Position numbers and translations under genes: made by a program
Notes under the pieces: model-generated
The model's database searches: none
Seen by the model: only the letters and a program-made list of their open reading frames with translations
Told to the model about the DNA's origin: nothing
Assembly (NCBI GenBank): GCA_028702975.1
Contig: JAQVNT010000118.1
Location: 1 to 5,509 of the forward strand
Length of the DNA stretch: 5,509 bases
Direction: 5' to 3'
DNA from: Candidatus Delongbacteria bacterium
GTDB lineage: Bacteria; UBA4055
Shown: positions 5,499 through 5,509 of the stretch, piece by piece
Numbering within the stretch: position 1 is the stretch's first letter
Layout: each line of letters starts with the position of its first letter

Positions 5499-5504
5499 CT
5501 CCTT
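5499..5504 (-). promoter_or_regulatory. Ribosome-binding site deciding the KilA-N GTG start
   Basis: The minus strand reads AAGGAG, then AGAAA, then GTG (complement of 5491-5493). This strong Shine-Dalgarno at five-base spacing supports GTG as the true start. Confidence 0.75.
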
Positions 5505-5509
5505 TTTAC

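Overview
The window is moderately AT-rich bacterial DNA with small, close-set genes on both strands. Clear Shine-Dalgarno sequences (AGGAG or GGAG type), two GTG starts and a secreted beta-rich protein suggest a Gram-negative bacterium, possibly of the FCB superphylum (Bacteroidota, Ignavibacteriota, Cloacimonadota and relatives). I cannot name the species. There is no rRNA, tRNA, CRISPR array, transposase or integrase.

Layout. Positions 1-1480 (+) hold the 3' part of a small P-loop kinase, cut by the window edge inside its Walker A motif, and a two-domain GNAT acetyltransferase that overlaps it by one base (TAATG). Positions 1572-2150 (+) hold the C-terminal DUF4143 half of an ATPase whose AAA half is missing. 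An OsmC/Ohr-family gene follows (2237-2686, +). The block 2696-3977 looks accessory. It has a cysteine-rich GNAT gene and a DUF2442 gene, both on the minus strand, with the last codons of a lost DUF4160 partner just upstream of DUF2442. Each of the two genes lies between direct copies of a near-identical 16-base repeat. Then come a predicted secreted or outer-membrane beta-rich protein (4029-4577, +), a likely terminator, and a convergent KilA-N domain gene (4669-5493, -).

How the genes fit together. Only the kinase-GNAT pair is clearly co-translated. The rest look like independent single-gene units typical of a flexible region: stand-alone acetyltransferases, the survivor of a DUF4160/DUF2442 pair, a broken ATPase and a KilA-N protein of the kind common on islands and prophages. 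I see no complete new multi-gene system. The two signals most worth following are a perfect 34-bp palindrome inside the KilA-N coding sequence (5267-5300) and the three-copy repeat TTGCAAAAAGTnTTAT that brackets the two minus-strand genes.
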